NCBI GenBank assembly: GCA_944472155.2
Contig: OX235279.1
Span: 160,912,199 to 160,976,198, forward strand
Length of the DNA stretch: 64,000 nucleotides
Reading direction: 5' to 3'
Source of the DNA: Trichobilharzia szidati
Taxonomy: Eukaryota > Platyhelminthes > Trematoda > Strigeidida > Schistosomatidae
The position numbers and the translations under genes are program-made. Below, piece after piece: positions 32,246 to 42,589 of the stretch (position 1 is the first letter of the stretch; each line of letters opens with the position of its first letter). The notes under the pieces are model-generated. The model worked only from the letters and a program-made list of their open reading frames with translations, was not told the origin of the DNA and did not search any database.

Positions 32246-33062
32246 TATTGCCCAAAACTAATAACCCCAGTAGGATGTTTGGTGTTGTTAAAGTTCATAA
32301 GTCAGAATACCCTATAAGGCCTATAGTTGATTTTAGAAATTCACCTACTTATGAACTATGTAAATATTTAGCCATGGTATTAAATCCCCTTAAAAGCCAC
32401 TCAAAATCTAGACTAACAAATTTTTATGAACTGAAACATAGATTAGATAATTTAAAATTAGATAATGAAGAAAAAATAGTTAGTTTTGACATTGTCAGTT
32501 TATATACACGTATACCAATAAATATCGCTGTAGAGGCAGTCGGAAACGAACTCACTTCTCACCAAGAACTCGAACTTAGAGCGGAAATGCCAACGGAGGA
32601 CATAATGCTGGGAGTGCAGCTATGCCTGACTCCCACAGTATTCAAATTCCATGGGAAAATATACAAACAAACTGAGGGAGTTGCCATGGGATCACCAATA
32701 TCCCCAGTTGTAGCAGATATATTCGTGGATAGATTGGAAAACATAGCGATTGAAACGTTCAGCCCACCCCAAAAATGTGGTGAAGGTATGTATATGACAC
32801 ATTCACTGCACTCAGAACACAGGATATAAATATATTTTTCGAACAAATTGACTGAAAAGTGGAGGCAATTCAATTCACTTATGAACTGGAAAGCCAGGAA
32901 GGGGAACTGCAAATGTTAGATTGCAGTGTAAAAAGGATAGAAGAAGGGAAGTTAAACACTAATGTTTACGGGAAACCCACACATTCAAATAGATATTCGG
33001 ACTTCCGATCATCCCATCTTATGTCAGTAAAAATAAAATTGGTGAAATGTTTATGTAATTGA
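32246..33062 (+). pseudogene. PLE reverse transcriptase with mutated active site
   Basis: From 32246: LPKTNNPSRMFGVVKVHKSE, IRPIVDFRNSP, SFDIVSLYTRIP (motif A with its aspartate), and EGVAMGSPISPVVADIF (motif B). A one-base frameshift lies around 32770-32783. In the restored phase, motif C reads YVYD at 32787-32798 where active PLEs have YVDD, so one of the two metal-binding aspartates is lost. A TGA stop follows at 32853. The region downstream resumes EAIQFTYELE, MLDCSVKRIEE and GKPTHSNRYSDF. It is not functional. Confidence 0.85.
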
Positions 33063-33129
33063 GTACAAAAACTAAGTAGTACTAAGAAAAATCTGAGACA
33101 GGAAGTGATACATATAAGAGAAGCTTTGA

Positions 33130-33770
33130 AACTTACTCTGATAAATTAATCAGTAAGTATTTAGGGAAATGTAGAAGTAAAATAAATAATATTAGTAGTG
33201 ATAGTGATAATAATAATAGTAATGACGACATGCATGACAAACATGGGCAAGACAACACCAACAATAAGGAATCTAAATCATCTATAGTAATTCTATACAA
33301 GGAAGGAACCTCGGAAAACTTACGCAGAATTCTTAACAAGGTAGGAATAAAAGTGGCATGCAAACCCACAAACTCGATTAGAAATAAGCTATGTGGGACC
33401 AACACTCTGATGGAATGATTGTCAAGTCAAATACATAAGTCAAAGTAGTAGAACAGGGGCAGTCAGACTAACCGAGCATAAAAACTTAGCGAAATCTAGA
33501 TCAGTTGACCCGAATAAGATAAGAAATCTGGAGAATAGTTCAGCTATAGCATTAGCTTCATGCAATTACACACAACCATACAAAAGGATGGATGAGATCA
33601 GATAACAGTTTTTAAATCTTATGTCACAGGGTGAATGGAGGGAGAGATTGATAACGGAAGCTTTGTTTGTCGAATCAACTGCAGACACGTGTAATAGGAA
33701 TGATTCAACACCTGTCCACCCGGACATCTTGGAAATTCTACTACACCTGCGACAAACGGAAGAGAACAAA
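33130..33770 (+). pseudogene. PLE linker and GIY-YIG domain
   Basis: Linker: IVILYKEGTSENLRRILNKV and ACKPTNSIRNKL at 33285-33400. GIY-YIG core across shifts: YISQSSRTGAVRLTEHKNLA at 33433-33492, then the C-terminal part 'LALASCNYTQPYKRMDE'. The G of YIG is replaced by S. It matches the corresponding linker at 13063-13269 (minus). Confidence 0.75.
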
Positions 33771-33915
33771 GAAAACTACAAAACTCAAGTTTCTATGTCG
33801 TGCGATTATAATTGATGATACGATTACGAACCACAATAAATTGTGTTCAAAACTCTGTCATCTAGTAAATAATACTGTTTCACTGTGTGATATATCTAAT
33901 AAACAAACTAATATG

Positions 33916-34430
33916 GAATTTTCAAAAGAATAGACACGGAACAAAGAGAACTCTTTTCGATAAATTCATCATCAGGTTCTACAATTATATATACATTATA
34001 ATGAATGAATGAATTAGTCTTGTGAACGACATTAATGTTTAAATAACCTCAAATCAATAATATTGATAAATTGCAGCTGAACAGCATCAACATCAAATAA
34101 ACTGAATGTCAGAAGAATTAGGAAAGGTAATGGTACAAATTCATGAGTTTATAGTCTCGACTGAGGGCCAGGGCAGTAGTAGGGGCTGGACTTGTTTCTT
34201 TTGAACACAGAGCGCTGGTTGTTTGAGGCGAATTGCAATAGCCTCTGCTGTTTGGAGTAAGCGGTGCTTCGACGATTTTGATAGTTTGTTAGGCACCCGG
34301 TATATCATAGAGAAGGATTCTTCTACGCTGGCTTTGTGACCGGTTTGCACCAGATGGCCTAATATCGAGCTGTTAATACTTTTAACTACACCTTTACTTA
34401 GCCATAGTGGGATATGTTCATGTTCCTCTC
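33916..34430 (-). pseudogene. PLE C-terminus and 3' end, family of 327-873
   Basis: 3' end at 33916-34140 almost equals 327-548. Coding on the minus strand: EHIPLWLSKGVVKSINSSIL, HLVQTGHKASVEESF, IYRVPNKLSKSSKHR, AEAIAIRLKQPALCVQ, LLLPWPS. The nuclease core is absent. It is joined at about 34430 to unrelated sequence that keeps the frame open to 34587 by chance. It lies tail-to-tail with the PLE at 32034-33915. Confidence 0.8.
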
Positions 34431-34434
34431 GTTT

Positions 34435-35455
34435 CTGGTAAGTAGTGCATGGTGTTTTTTGTTGGTTGGCTAACTTCATCACCCTTGTCTTCACTATGTG
34501 CACTCGAAGTTCTGTCTTCACTATTTTGTCTTCTTCTTCTTCCACCTTGTTGGTGTTCGCCTGTAGATCTTCGAGTTTGTGTGACATTAAACACGAATCA
34601 TCCTTCGAATTCTTACGTCCAAATCAGATGGCGTTTCGTTAAGTTTCCTTATTCTCCTGCTTATCGTTTTTACTGTCTGTCATAAGCAGCCTCACCACTT
34701 ACCCAAACAGTCATTTATAAGCTGTGATAAACCACAAACATACTGAATTCGGTAGGCAATTCACATGCATTTACGCAAAAAAATAAGCAGAATAATTATG
34801 GGCACCGTGTTTTTTAATAAGTGAATTCATAGCATGGCAAAAATAAAGCAAATTTACTAGCAAACCACTTAGTGGAAACGACCACCATAAACTATTATTT
34901 TTTTGATAAAAACAATTGATAATCAACAAAAGAATAAGACGAAAGCAAATTTTCAAGTATTTATACTCCAAGTACGTTTAAATAACAATAATACACAGTA
35001 TAAACTTTAACTAAATAACTATCCATCGTCCTATTATTGTAGCTATTCGTTACCATGACAACATCTGCTGTTCGATTGGAATTCTTCGATCGTAAACTTT
35101 TGCCCACAATGAAAAAGTAATATTCATGTAGAAAAGAGAGAGAGAGAGGGAGGAAAAGAGATTTTGTCTCATTCATAACTAGATAAAGTTCTCTGATTTT
35201 ACCATAATGAATGAAATAAAAATGTTGAAAATCTTGATTCAGTGTCAGAAGACAACACAATCATTTCATAAAAAAATAAAGGGAAAAAGTGGAATATACT
35301 TGTAATTTCTAAACCTCATAGGTCTCTCTACACCGTGAATTCTGTTACCTAATCTTAATATCATTCAGGTAAACTGCTCTGGAGTTATGCAACACCGTGA
35401 AATATCTGTCGCGATTCAAAGACTTGGCACTTCTCCAAAAGCACTTGCAACAGGC
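34435..35455. other. No supported gene
   Basis: AT-rich. An open frame at 34435-34587 (minus; acidic EEEEDK stretch) continues from the PLE but has no PLE similarity. A GA-rich run lies at 35137-35155. No other signal. Confidence 0.45.
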
Positions 35456-35459
35456 TAAC

Positions 35460-35850
35460 ACAGACTTTTATCAACTACTGCCATCGACGTCTAGATGACG
35501 AACATCACATTGATAGCAGGCTAGGAAGGATAGGCCTGAAGGAACTCTGACAGGCGACGAACCAGTCAAGAATATATCACTCAACAAATATGCTGAAGGA
35601 AGTGGAGAGGGACTGGACGTACGCTGAGGAGAGAGTTGAGCGACCTCACGCGCCACGCCTTAGAGTGGAACACGAATGGGGAACGACAAAATGGTGTACG
35701 GGTCCGAAGGTGACATAGGGAAGATCGTGTGAAGAGGAGATGGTCGATCGTGGAGGCAGCTAAAGAAGACTGTAAGGAAACAGCTGAACTGGAAGTGTTC
35801 TGTTGAACCTCCATGTTCCATTCAGCATCCGCGAGAATAATACTGATAAT
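35460..35850 (+). pseudogene. RTE-type LINE C-terminal fragment
   Basis: 'ggaagtggagagggactggacgtacgctgaggagag' corresponds to [10 protein letters not shown]. It is followed by 'gacctcacgcgccacgcctta-gagtggaa' (ITRQAL-EWN), 'gtgacatagggaagatcgtg' and the 3' end 'ctgttgaacctccatgttccattc' with AATAATACTGATAATAAT tail near 35839-35854. Confidence 0.6.
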
Positions 35851-36429
35851 AATACATTACCGAACTATCTCTTTCTAGAGATAGTTTGGTGATATAAACA
35901 CTCCCATTTAAACGTTCAGAAAAAACATCACAATGAGTGATGCAATATATTCCTTTTCAATTAGTACCTCATCATCGGTTGGCTCCACACTAATATACAG
36001 CTTTTACAACAAAATGTTTTTTACCAATCAAGTGGTTATTTCAGTTAATTAGTTTTAGGTGTAAGGAGGGGCGGGATGAAATTAAGAGGTTAAGGGTCAT
36101 CAAAACAAATAACTAATAGTTGTCAGTAACAAGATATCTAAGTTCTCAAAGAGGGCTGAGAATTAATTACGCAAATCAAGAAAATTTGACACCTAGGTTT
36201 TAGTAACAAGTTATTTCACAACCAAGAATTTGTAAAATATCAGTGATGACTAATAAGAATAGGATGACTCAGAAGAGTTACGTAAAATACAAACAAGTTA
36301 ATAGAATTAGTTAGAATTGTAAAAATTAACAACCTCAAAAGATAATTAGAAGGGGAGGGGAAAGTCGTTTTTAAAAACCTAATACATATTATTTAGTTGG
36401 TCATGGCAAAGAAAGGGGCCGTATAAATT

Positions 36430-37030
36430 TCTTTTGAACTGACACACAGATTTGCCTTGTCCAGGTGAATTTCAATTGACTCGGCTCTATGTAAATGTCA
36501 TACTCGTAGACCATGCGAGACGCTAGGTGATATACGATAAATAACTTTGAAAGCTTTGTTAGAGTCGATTTGATGTCCAGTATCGACGAGATGAGCCAGC
36601 TGTGAGCTGCGTATAGCAGTTTTATTCGAACCTTTACCGAACTACGATGGGAGGTGTTCAGAAATTCGACGATGAACTTGCCCGATCACACGCCTCATGT
36701 AACTGGCTCCGCACCGGTAGTAAATAAACGTGGAAGAGGCGAAACCGGGCAGTTTGTCTTTATTTCTTGAACTAAGTACTGGTTGGTTAGTGAATACACA
36801 GCATAGCTTATCTGTGTCGAAAGGCTTTTTTGAAGGCACTTCTCAGACGTTGTGATAAGATCTTATTATTGACATCACCCGTGAATTGTAGCCTTAGGAA
36901 GACTTATTTTTGGAAACCGAGGACACCTGCCTTTTGCTTGATGAGTTCGTATGTTTGTTCAAAAGTTTTGTCTGAATATCCATCCCTGCTTAGTAGATCA
37001 TGGACATTTCATTTGAATAAATAACGGCAG
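36430..37030 (-). pseudogene. PLE GIY-YIG end
   Basis: Minus strand: SSTFIYYRCGASYMRRVIGQ, RRISEHLPS, a stop, SSQLAHLVDTGHQIDSNKAF, KVIYRISPSVSHGLR, AESIEIHLDKANLCV. The CGASY...R order is the GIY-YIG core, with a small insertion (MRRVIGQ) where YVGRT is expected. The C-terminal blocks match the other PLE copies. Frames shift at least twice. Confidence 0.75.
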
Positions 37031-37465
37031 GCCAATGAGCCAAATGTTTGACCAAATTATGTTTGTATTGTAAGGCACAAACTATTAATACAGTTAAATG
37101 GGCAAAACGGCTGAGAGATCCTCATCACCATATTCATCTTATCCATGCACAAAAAACTAAAAAACAACAAACACTATGAAACAGGAAATTCTCAATCTAA
37201 GAAAAGTAACAAGAGTTATATATTTGTTTGAGAAAAACAAAACTCACTTTCTTTCACTACACTAATTGACGAAATGCTGTAATTGAATCAAATTTGCAAC
37301 TTGTAAATTAATTCGCTAATTGCAGTTTACACAGCTCAATGTAAAACTTAACCCTGGTTTCCTTTGGAATTATTCTGATCGCAATATATGATCTGCATAC
37401 TTACTACACAAGAAAGTAAGCATAAATTCATGATGTCATATACTACTGTTTGACCGATATGAGTA
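37030..37465. other. No supported gene; part shared with 1180-1400
   Basis: 37341-37400 resembles 1270-1340. No coding. Confidence 0.35.
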
Positions 37466-37469
37466 GGTG

Positions 37470-37965
37470 AATGCCATTTACATCAACCAGTAGTGCTTAT
37501 TATACTATCCGAAGGGATTTAAAACCCAGACGCATTTTACGCTGGTTCTCAGTCGGTCTCATCGGCGGTTTACCAGGGTTGACTCAATTCAGAGAGCGGA
37601 AATCAGTTGAAACCATACGAATTCTTGCTAGCTACTTAGGCAAACTGGAAATAAGACGTCTGGAATTCGTTCAATTTGAGCTGATTCGATCTTCTCAATC
37701 AAATCAAAATGAGCTCGGCCCAAAAATGAGCAAATAGGCATCCCGGTGTTTAGACCACTTCAATCTGGCCAAGGTAAACTGTTGGTTAATGATAAGAATG
37801 CAGGCACGTCCACATGACGAGTCCCAAGTAGGACGAAATGCGCGTTATCCTGGATTCCACTGCTAGTCACCATCCACCAAATTAAAGAATGATATCCAAC
37901 ACTACTCATTTCAGTCAGTAGTAGTCTGTGAACTGATTCAAAATTGAGTTGGCTGTGACGAAATA
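37470..37965 (+). repeat. SM-alpha-like retroposon
   Basis: It starts around ACATCAACCAGTAGTGCTTA and includes GCGGTTTACC, 'gagctgattc', 'gtttagaccacttcaatctggcc' and the hammerhead segment. A related copy is spread over 58600-58820. SM-alpha elements are short, RNA polymerase III-type retroposons of schistosomes whose repeats encode a self-cleaving hammerhead ribozyme. Its end is uncertain. Confidence 0.65.
37798..37874 (+). ncRNA. SM-alpha hammerhead ribozyme, damaged
   Basis: GCAGGCACGTCCA and TCCTGGATTCCACTGC can pair as the two sides of helix I. TGACGAG is most of the conserved core. GTCCCAAGTAGGAC is a perfect helix II hairpin, followed by CGAAA. The base before TGACGAG is A where the catalytic core requires C (C3), and extra bases (TTA) sit near the cleavage site. 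The overall layout matches the schistosome hammerhead, but this copy should not cleave. Confidence 0.8.
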
Positions 37966-37989
37966 ACTGAAGCATTAAACTTTCTTATC

Positions 37990-38635
37990 ATAAAATTAAT
38001 CACAATCAAGCGAATATTTGTGAGCAAAGAAAACTAATCAAAATATATATAGGAGAGAATCTATTGAAGTTAAGAAGTCGGTATCAATACTGGCTCCCAT
38101 AATGATGAATTATTTGAAAAAAAATGAGATATAATCAGTTAGAGCATAGGAAATAAGGCGAATAAGTAGCATAAAAGTAATAGGTGAACAAAACTAAATG
38201 GCGGAATAATTGTAAAGTTAAGCAGTTAATCCTACTAAGCAAACATTGATAAGAAAACAAATCCTAAAAGTGATATCGAAGAAGCTGTAAAACAAAAGGA
38301 GTCATTTAAACCTCTATTTTTTTCAAAAAAACTCAGCTCAAAAAATCAATAAAAGGCTTTATTTACTCATATTGTCTAGCATGTATCATGGGCACAAGTA
38401 TTATAAAATTTAATCCACTTAACACATTAGAACAGTCTACGCCAGTATGCATTTTCTTCTGTGACAAGTGACCAAAAAAGCTGATCATCATTTATGAGGT
38501 CTCTCACTGCCTAGAAGGCGTAAGCTGCCTAACTTTGACTGTCATTTTGTTCACAAGTAGAACAGGCTGTTAGAGACATGACTGGTAGTTATTTACGAGT
38601 GAGCAAGTCTTTGATTTAACAGTGAAAGTAAGCAG
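37990..38635. other. No supported gene
   Basis: AT-rich sequence with no recognised domain. Confidence 0.5.
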
Positions 38636-38639
38636 CTAG

Positions 38640-39155
38640 TGTCATGTGTTTAGTCCAAGGCAAATCCTGCAGATTCCCTCCAACCATCTAATAACAGTAT
38701 GTAAATTGATTAGTCTGTCATTATTTTTGGAAATTGAAAAAGCAATGAATTCATTTCTTTTGCAAATTTTTTTTCAATTCTGATGTTAGATGGTTGGAGA
38801 GAACTGGTAGGATGTCTCGTACATCTCGGTATCCAGATTGTCAGCACTTGTCAACAAGGCGTATCTGAAGCCTAAAAGGAACTGGTGCCCTGTCTGGCCT
38901 TTGAACCCTGGTCATCTAGTACTCCAGTCAGAGATGATACAATTGAGACATTCGAGATCACAGTCGGCCTGCTGTAGTACTGCAATGCATACATTGATAA
39001 ATCACCAGAGAGTAATTAATATCATGCAAGTAGTCCACTATGTTGGTCACATCAGTGTGATTATCATGCTGTGTGACTCGTCATTTTGCTAAAATGCACG
39101 AAAACTAGACCCAAGGCTTCCTGTCAGTTACCGTCAAGCATCCAACATCCATTGA
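38640..39155. repeat. SINE-C fragments, both orientations
   Basis: Forward tail parts ('ttccctccaaccatctaataacag' at 38675 and 'gacccaaggcttcctgtcagttacc' at 39110) surround a reverse copy at 38780-38980 (GATGGTTGGAGAGAA, GTCAACAAGGCGTATCTG, and a decayed B-box region near 38895). It resembles the inverted pairs at 9957 and 24483 but is more scrambled. Confidence 0.5.
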
Positions 39156-39369
39156 AAGCGACAAAACTGTCAACAGATTTAAATATTTCTCTTCCAAAAT
39201 TAAAACAAAAGCTATTTTAATGACTTCATGCATTTTCCTACCGATTACTTAGTAGTTGTGTCAGCTGGAGAATAAGGCATTCATGAAGTTATAGAGTTAT
39301 TTGTGGTGGAATCATTTAAGTCTCTATATTCCAACCGTGAAATGATCTAGAACCTTTACTGCCATTTCA

Positions 39370-40330
39370 ATCATCATTTTGAAGAGTTAACATCTGTCCC
39401 GATAATCTACCTACCCCGATCTGTTGGTCAGACCTACGTAGTCGACCTTACAGTCACTGCAAGGTATTCCCTAGATGACATTATTTTGTTGGATTGGTTC
39501 GGTGGGGGTCCTTCTGCCTACACAGCTTATCCATATAAATAAGTTTGTGAGTTTGAATGCTATCCTAATTCCTGCTCTATTGAGAATCCTACGTAGGGTT
39601 TCATGTGTTCCTTCCTTATAGGGTAAAAATGTGCATGCCTTAAATTCTTTCTTATTTATGTTATCGTCAATTGCTCTATTGCTGTGTTTTCTTTCCTTGT
39701 GAACTTTTGCAATGTTTTCAATACATTTTTACGAAACAGGTATTTAGCACCAACTCTTCCTCTATCTGTTTCATTTGGTCTTTTAGGCTTTTGTTGTACT
39801 GTAACAACAGAAGGCAAGACAGGAAAGCCAAGGTATATTTTTCATTAATCAAACAGCTGTTTATATCTTTACAGTTTTCTTTTCTTTAACCAATCACTGA
39901 GCTTGTGATTTTGGTTTACATTAAACGACATGAAGTAGGATTTTCAAATATACATAGTATTCTGTTGCTAACGCAGTGTTGAACTGTGGAAATATGTGAG
40001 AATCATAATCCGTTGGAAGACATTGTCCGATTCACACCATCACAGTACTACTTAAAGCTATTGCTCGGCATGTAAGACACTTAACTAAGTTTGCCATTAT
40101 GCATAACGGATGAGATGAATTAAAGTATAAATATCTTTTGGTTTACCTTGGCTCTTTATAAACGCTAGTGAATAGTTTATTTTCTGTTCACTTTATTTTA
40201 GAATCTAACGTGGCTAGTTCTCCTTGTGCATTTTCTAATTAAAATGTGGATTTTATTCTCTTTTTAACGCTGTAAAAGTGTCATTCGCATACCTCCGATA
40301 TATCTTTGCAGTAGGATGGTTACAACTTCA
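39370..40330 (-). pseudogene. PLE copy interrupted by a solo LTR
   Basis: Minus strand: 40330-40045 covers the RT end (RYMRMTLLQR-like, KxTHSLVFIKSQGKPK, and the 'MRYSSVMHNGKLS' equivalent of 13353-13480). 39795-39370 holds the linker (LPYKEGTHETLRRILNRAG) and the start of the GIY-YIG. The uninterrupted sequence at 13300-13330 shows exactly what was split. Stops and deletions make it a pseudogene. Confidence 0.75.
39800..40044 (+). repeat. Solo LTR with GTAC target duplication
   Basis: It begins TGTAACAACAGAAGGCAAG and ends CACACCATCACA. GTAC at 39796-39799 and 40045-40048 is the duplication. Removing the LTR and one GTAC restores the sequence TTGTACTACTTA, which is present uninterrupted in the PLE at 13308-13325. 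TG...CA ends and a 4-bp duplication are typical of LTR retrotransposons. A decayed relative is at 6957-7127. Confidence 0.9.
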
Positions 40331-40584
40331 TCAATTTGAAGTAGTTGTGAAGTGCTTTGTCCGTTCACTCTACCTTGAAAAATCCTCCTATGTTGATCTG
40401 GCGGCCTGTCCTGCCACATTTGTTCTTATTCTTCTTAATTTCTTGTGTTCATAATGAGATGTAACAATTTAAGCTGGAGATTCGAAGTTCCAGTGGCACA
40501 GTAGCGTTGTTTTATACAGAATGAGGTTCCTAGTCTCACGCATGTTATCCTCTCATTTCTGAACTTATTGTCCGTTGGTAAAAT

Positions 40585-41235
40585 AGCCGACGATTTGAAT
40601 TTTGGATTTTCCTTCTCGCTGACGTCACAATGCCCATTATTGGCACGGACCTACTCAATCATCACGATTTACTCGTAGACGTCCACCGAAAACGACTGAT
40701 TGACAATATTACTGCACTGTCTATCAAAGGCATCACCTGCGTAGACCCCAGCTTGTCACTCGTTAAAATGAAGGCAATCCTTGATTCAGCTTTTCAACTG
40801 ATTATTGATAAATTTCCGGAACTTAATTGCCCGTCTAACGATCTACCGTGCATAACCAGCAATGTTATGCATAACATCATAACCTCAGGACAACCCGTGA
40901 CATCTAAAGCACGACAACTTGCTCCTGACAAACTGAGACTCCTTAGAAATGAGTTCAACCATATGCTCACCCTTGGCATCATTCGACCATCGAATAGCCC
41001 ATGGTAATCCCCACTGCATATGGTACCGAAAAAGGATAGCAACGATTGGCGACCCATTGGTGATTACCGGCAAGTGAACACCAAAACAACCCCTGATTGC
41101 TATCCATTGCCTCACATATTCGACTTGACGGCAACATTATCTGGCGCAACTATGTTCTCTAAAATCGACTTGGTTAAGGAGTATAATCAAATCCCGACGG
41201 CACAGTACAGTCCGTACTGACTGTGTCAGTTTGGA
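40585..41235 (+). pseudogene. Ty3/gypsy polyprotein fragment (protease end to RT)
   Basis: From 40585: RRFEFWIFLLADVTMPIIGT, DLLNHHDLLVDVHRKRLID (the end of the retroviral-type protease, ILGxDFL), then a linker with TSGQPVTSKARQLAPDK and EFNHMLTLGIIRPSNSPW. A TAA follows at 41006 where the next residue should be a small one. RT continues SPLHMVPKKDSNDWRPIGDY, RQVNTKTTPDCYPLPHI, TMFSKIDLVKEYNQIPTA, and stops at 41220 just before the DD box. Disabled by stops and truncation. Confidence 0.85.
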
Positions 41236-41389
41236 TAAGAAGAGTTCCCTGAAAAGTCCTTCATCGAACTGATTTTGGCCAATAACCTCTCATCCTCGTT
41301 TTCTATTCCAGGTGAGACGGGCACTGGAGAAGATGCAAACGAAGCACGATATCCAACGGACAAACATCAAGGAAACGATTTACAGACAC

Positions 41390-41715
41390 CCTATTAACAT
41401 AGGCACACAGACCAGTAGGCACTCCACCAAGCCTCTCGGAAGTTTTTTCACCCTTAAGGGAACCATCGAAATTTTCTTTACTTCCGGCTGGTTCTGTCTT
41501 AGGGTCTTTACAATCCCACTAGGGGGGGGGTGAGCTGTAGCAGTAAATAATCCCCCAAGATTATTGACCACAGCAATCATCACTGAACATGGGATGCTGA
41601 CCCTCACTGTTTAAGTCGACTTGTTTAGCTGAAGGCTTCCGGTCAAGCATCCAGGCCATTTTCTACTCCGTCGTGTCACATTCGTGCACCATCACTAGTC
41701 AGCTAAGCATTCATC
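41390..41715 (-). repeat. LTR-type repeat, related to 50700-51040
   Basis: The reverse complement contains CTGGATGCTTGACCGG, TCGACTTAAACAGTG and 'tcagcatcc', matching 50755-50830 in the same order, with further similarity on both sides. It contains a G-run at 41522-41530. It may be an LTR or leader region of a gypsy element, but its orientation is opposite to the polyprotein just upstream. Confidence 0.45.
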
Positions 41716-41889
41716 TCGGTCTACGATTTGGTCCCGAAATATATCTCGTAGTTTCGACGATTAACTCCAGTCTTTTGTTTTGACTTTGGTACACGAGGAA
41801 TATATACTGTAGTCGTTGGTACTTGATCTTGCGTTAGTATACTCCGTACAATCCACGAACGTCGATACCGTCATCCCCTAAAGTGTGAA

Positions 41890-42215
41890 GGAAATATTTG
41901 ATCACTTATTTAAAGTATGTTATTCAACAGCAATCTTAGAATGTTTGGCATGCGATTAGGTCCCATCAAATGTAAGATGATGATGCTGGACTGAACTACA
42001 TCGACCCATAGCTTAAGGAAAGTGAGGGAATTGGTGGAGCGTGCTGACCACTTTACTTATTTGGAAAGTTGTACCAGCCCCAACGGACTGGTTGCTGACA
42101 TAATCTCAGCACGGATACAAAAAGCCCATGTGGGATTTGACAACAGAATTTGTTCGTCATCTCTGGCGCAGATGTGATATCTGGCTGGCTATCAGTCAAA
42201 GGAACCTCACCTAGT
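41890..42215 (+). pseudogene. CR1-like LINE fragment, family of 21838-22750
   Basis: Reads NSNLRMFGMRLGPIKCKMM, then after a stop HSLRKVRELVERADHFTYLES, NGLVADIISARIQKA. This is the stretch just after the RT active site and corresponds to 22350-22560. Confidence 0.65.
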
Positions 42216-42589
42216 TTACTAGCTCACTAGTTTTATAGCCGGTCCCAAGCCGGGCTACAACTAGCGAACCTACCCCACAAAACGAATCAAACTGCCACAG
42301 AAAATTCAACGTACTAGAAAAATATTGAAAGTACAGGAACTATAAAAAATAAGCTTATTCTTCACTGGATTCGGAGAGGCGAGATGATACAGCGGGGTCG
42401 CGAAAGCCTCCGCGAGGCAGATGGAATTGATGTGGACTATAGAAATTGTCAACTGAAGGGTCAATCGGGGCATTTAGACCACAACCACGAGCACAGTGAG
42501 CGAGCAAGTGGCTATCATGGTGCCGTCAGTGTCAGCAGTGAGAACCAATCTCCTCTCTTAGGATTCTGATAGTCAGATTCAACTCAAAA

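Larger units (their letters stand above)
32034..33915 (+). mobile_element. PLE copy with inverted terminal repeats
   Basis: The first ~150 bp (CATATTAGTTTGTTTATTAG...) are the reverse complement of the last ~150 bp (ending CTAATAAACAAACTAATATG). Between them lie an RT, linker and GIY-YIG in one orientation. The 5' part of the coding region is missing. The inverted termini are one of the two arrangements known for PLE terminal repeats. Confidence 0.8.

Noticed and set aside
34435..34587. An N-terminal extension of the PLE protein (MSHKLEDLQANTNK...)
   Set aside because: The sibling copy at 549-873 has the GIY-YIG core at this position. The extension has no PLE similarity and arises from a rearrangement junction.
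41380..41607. A protein on the minus strand at 41380-41607
   Set aside because: It lies inside the LTR-type repeat shared with 50700-51040 and has no conserved frame in the second copy.
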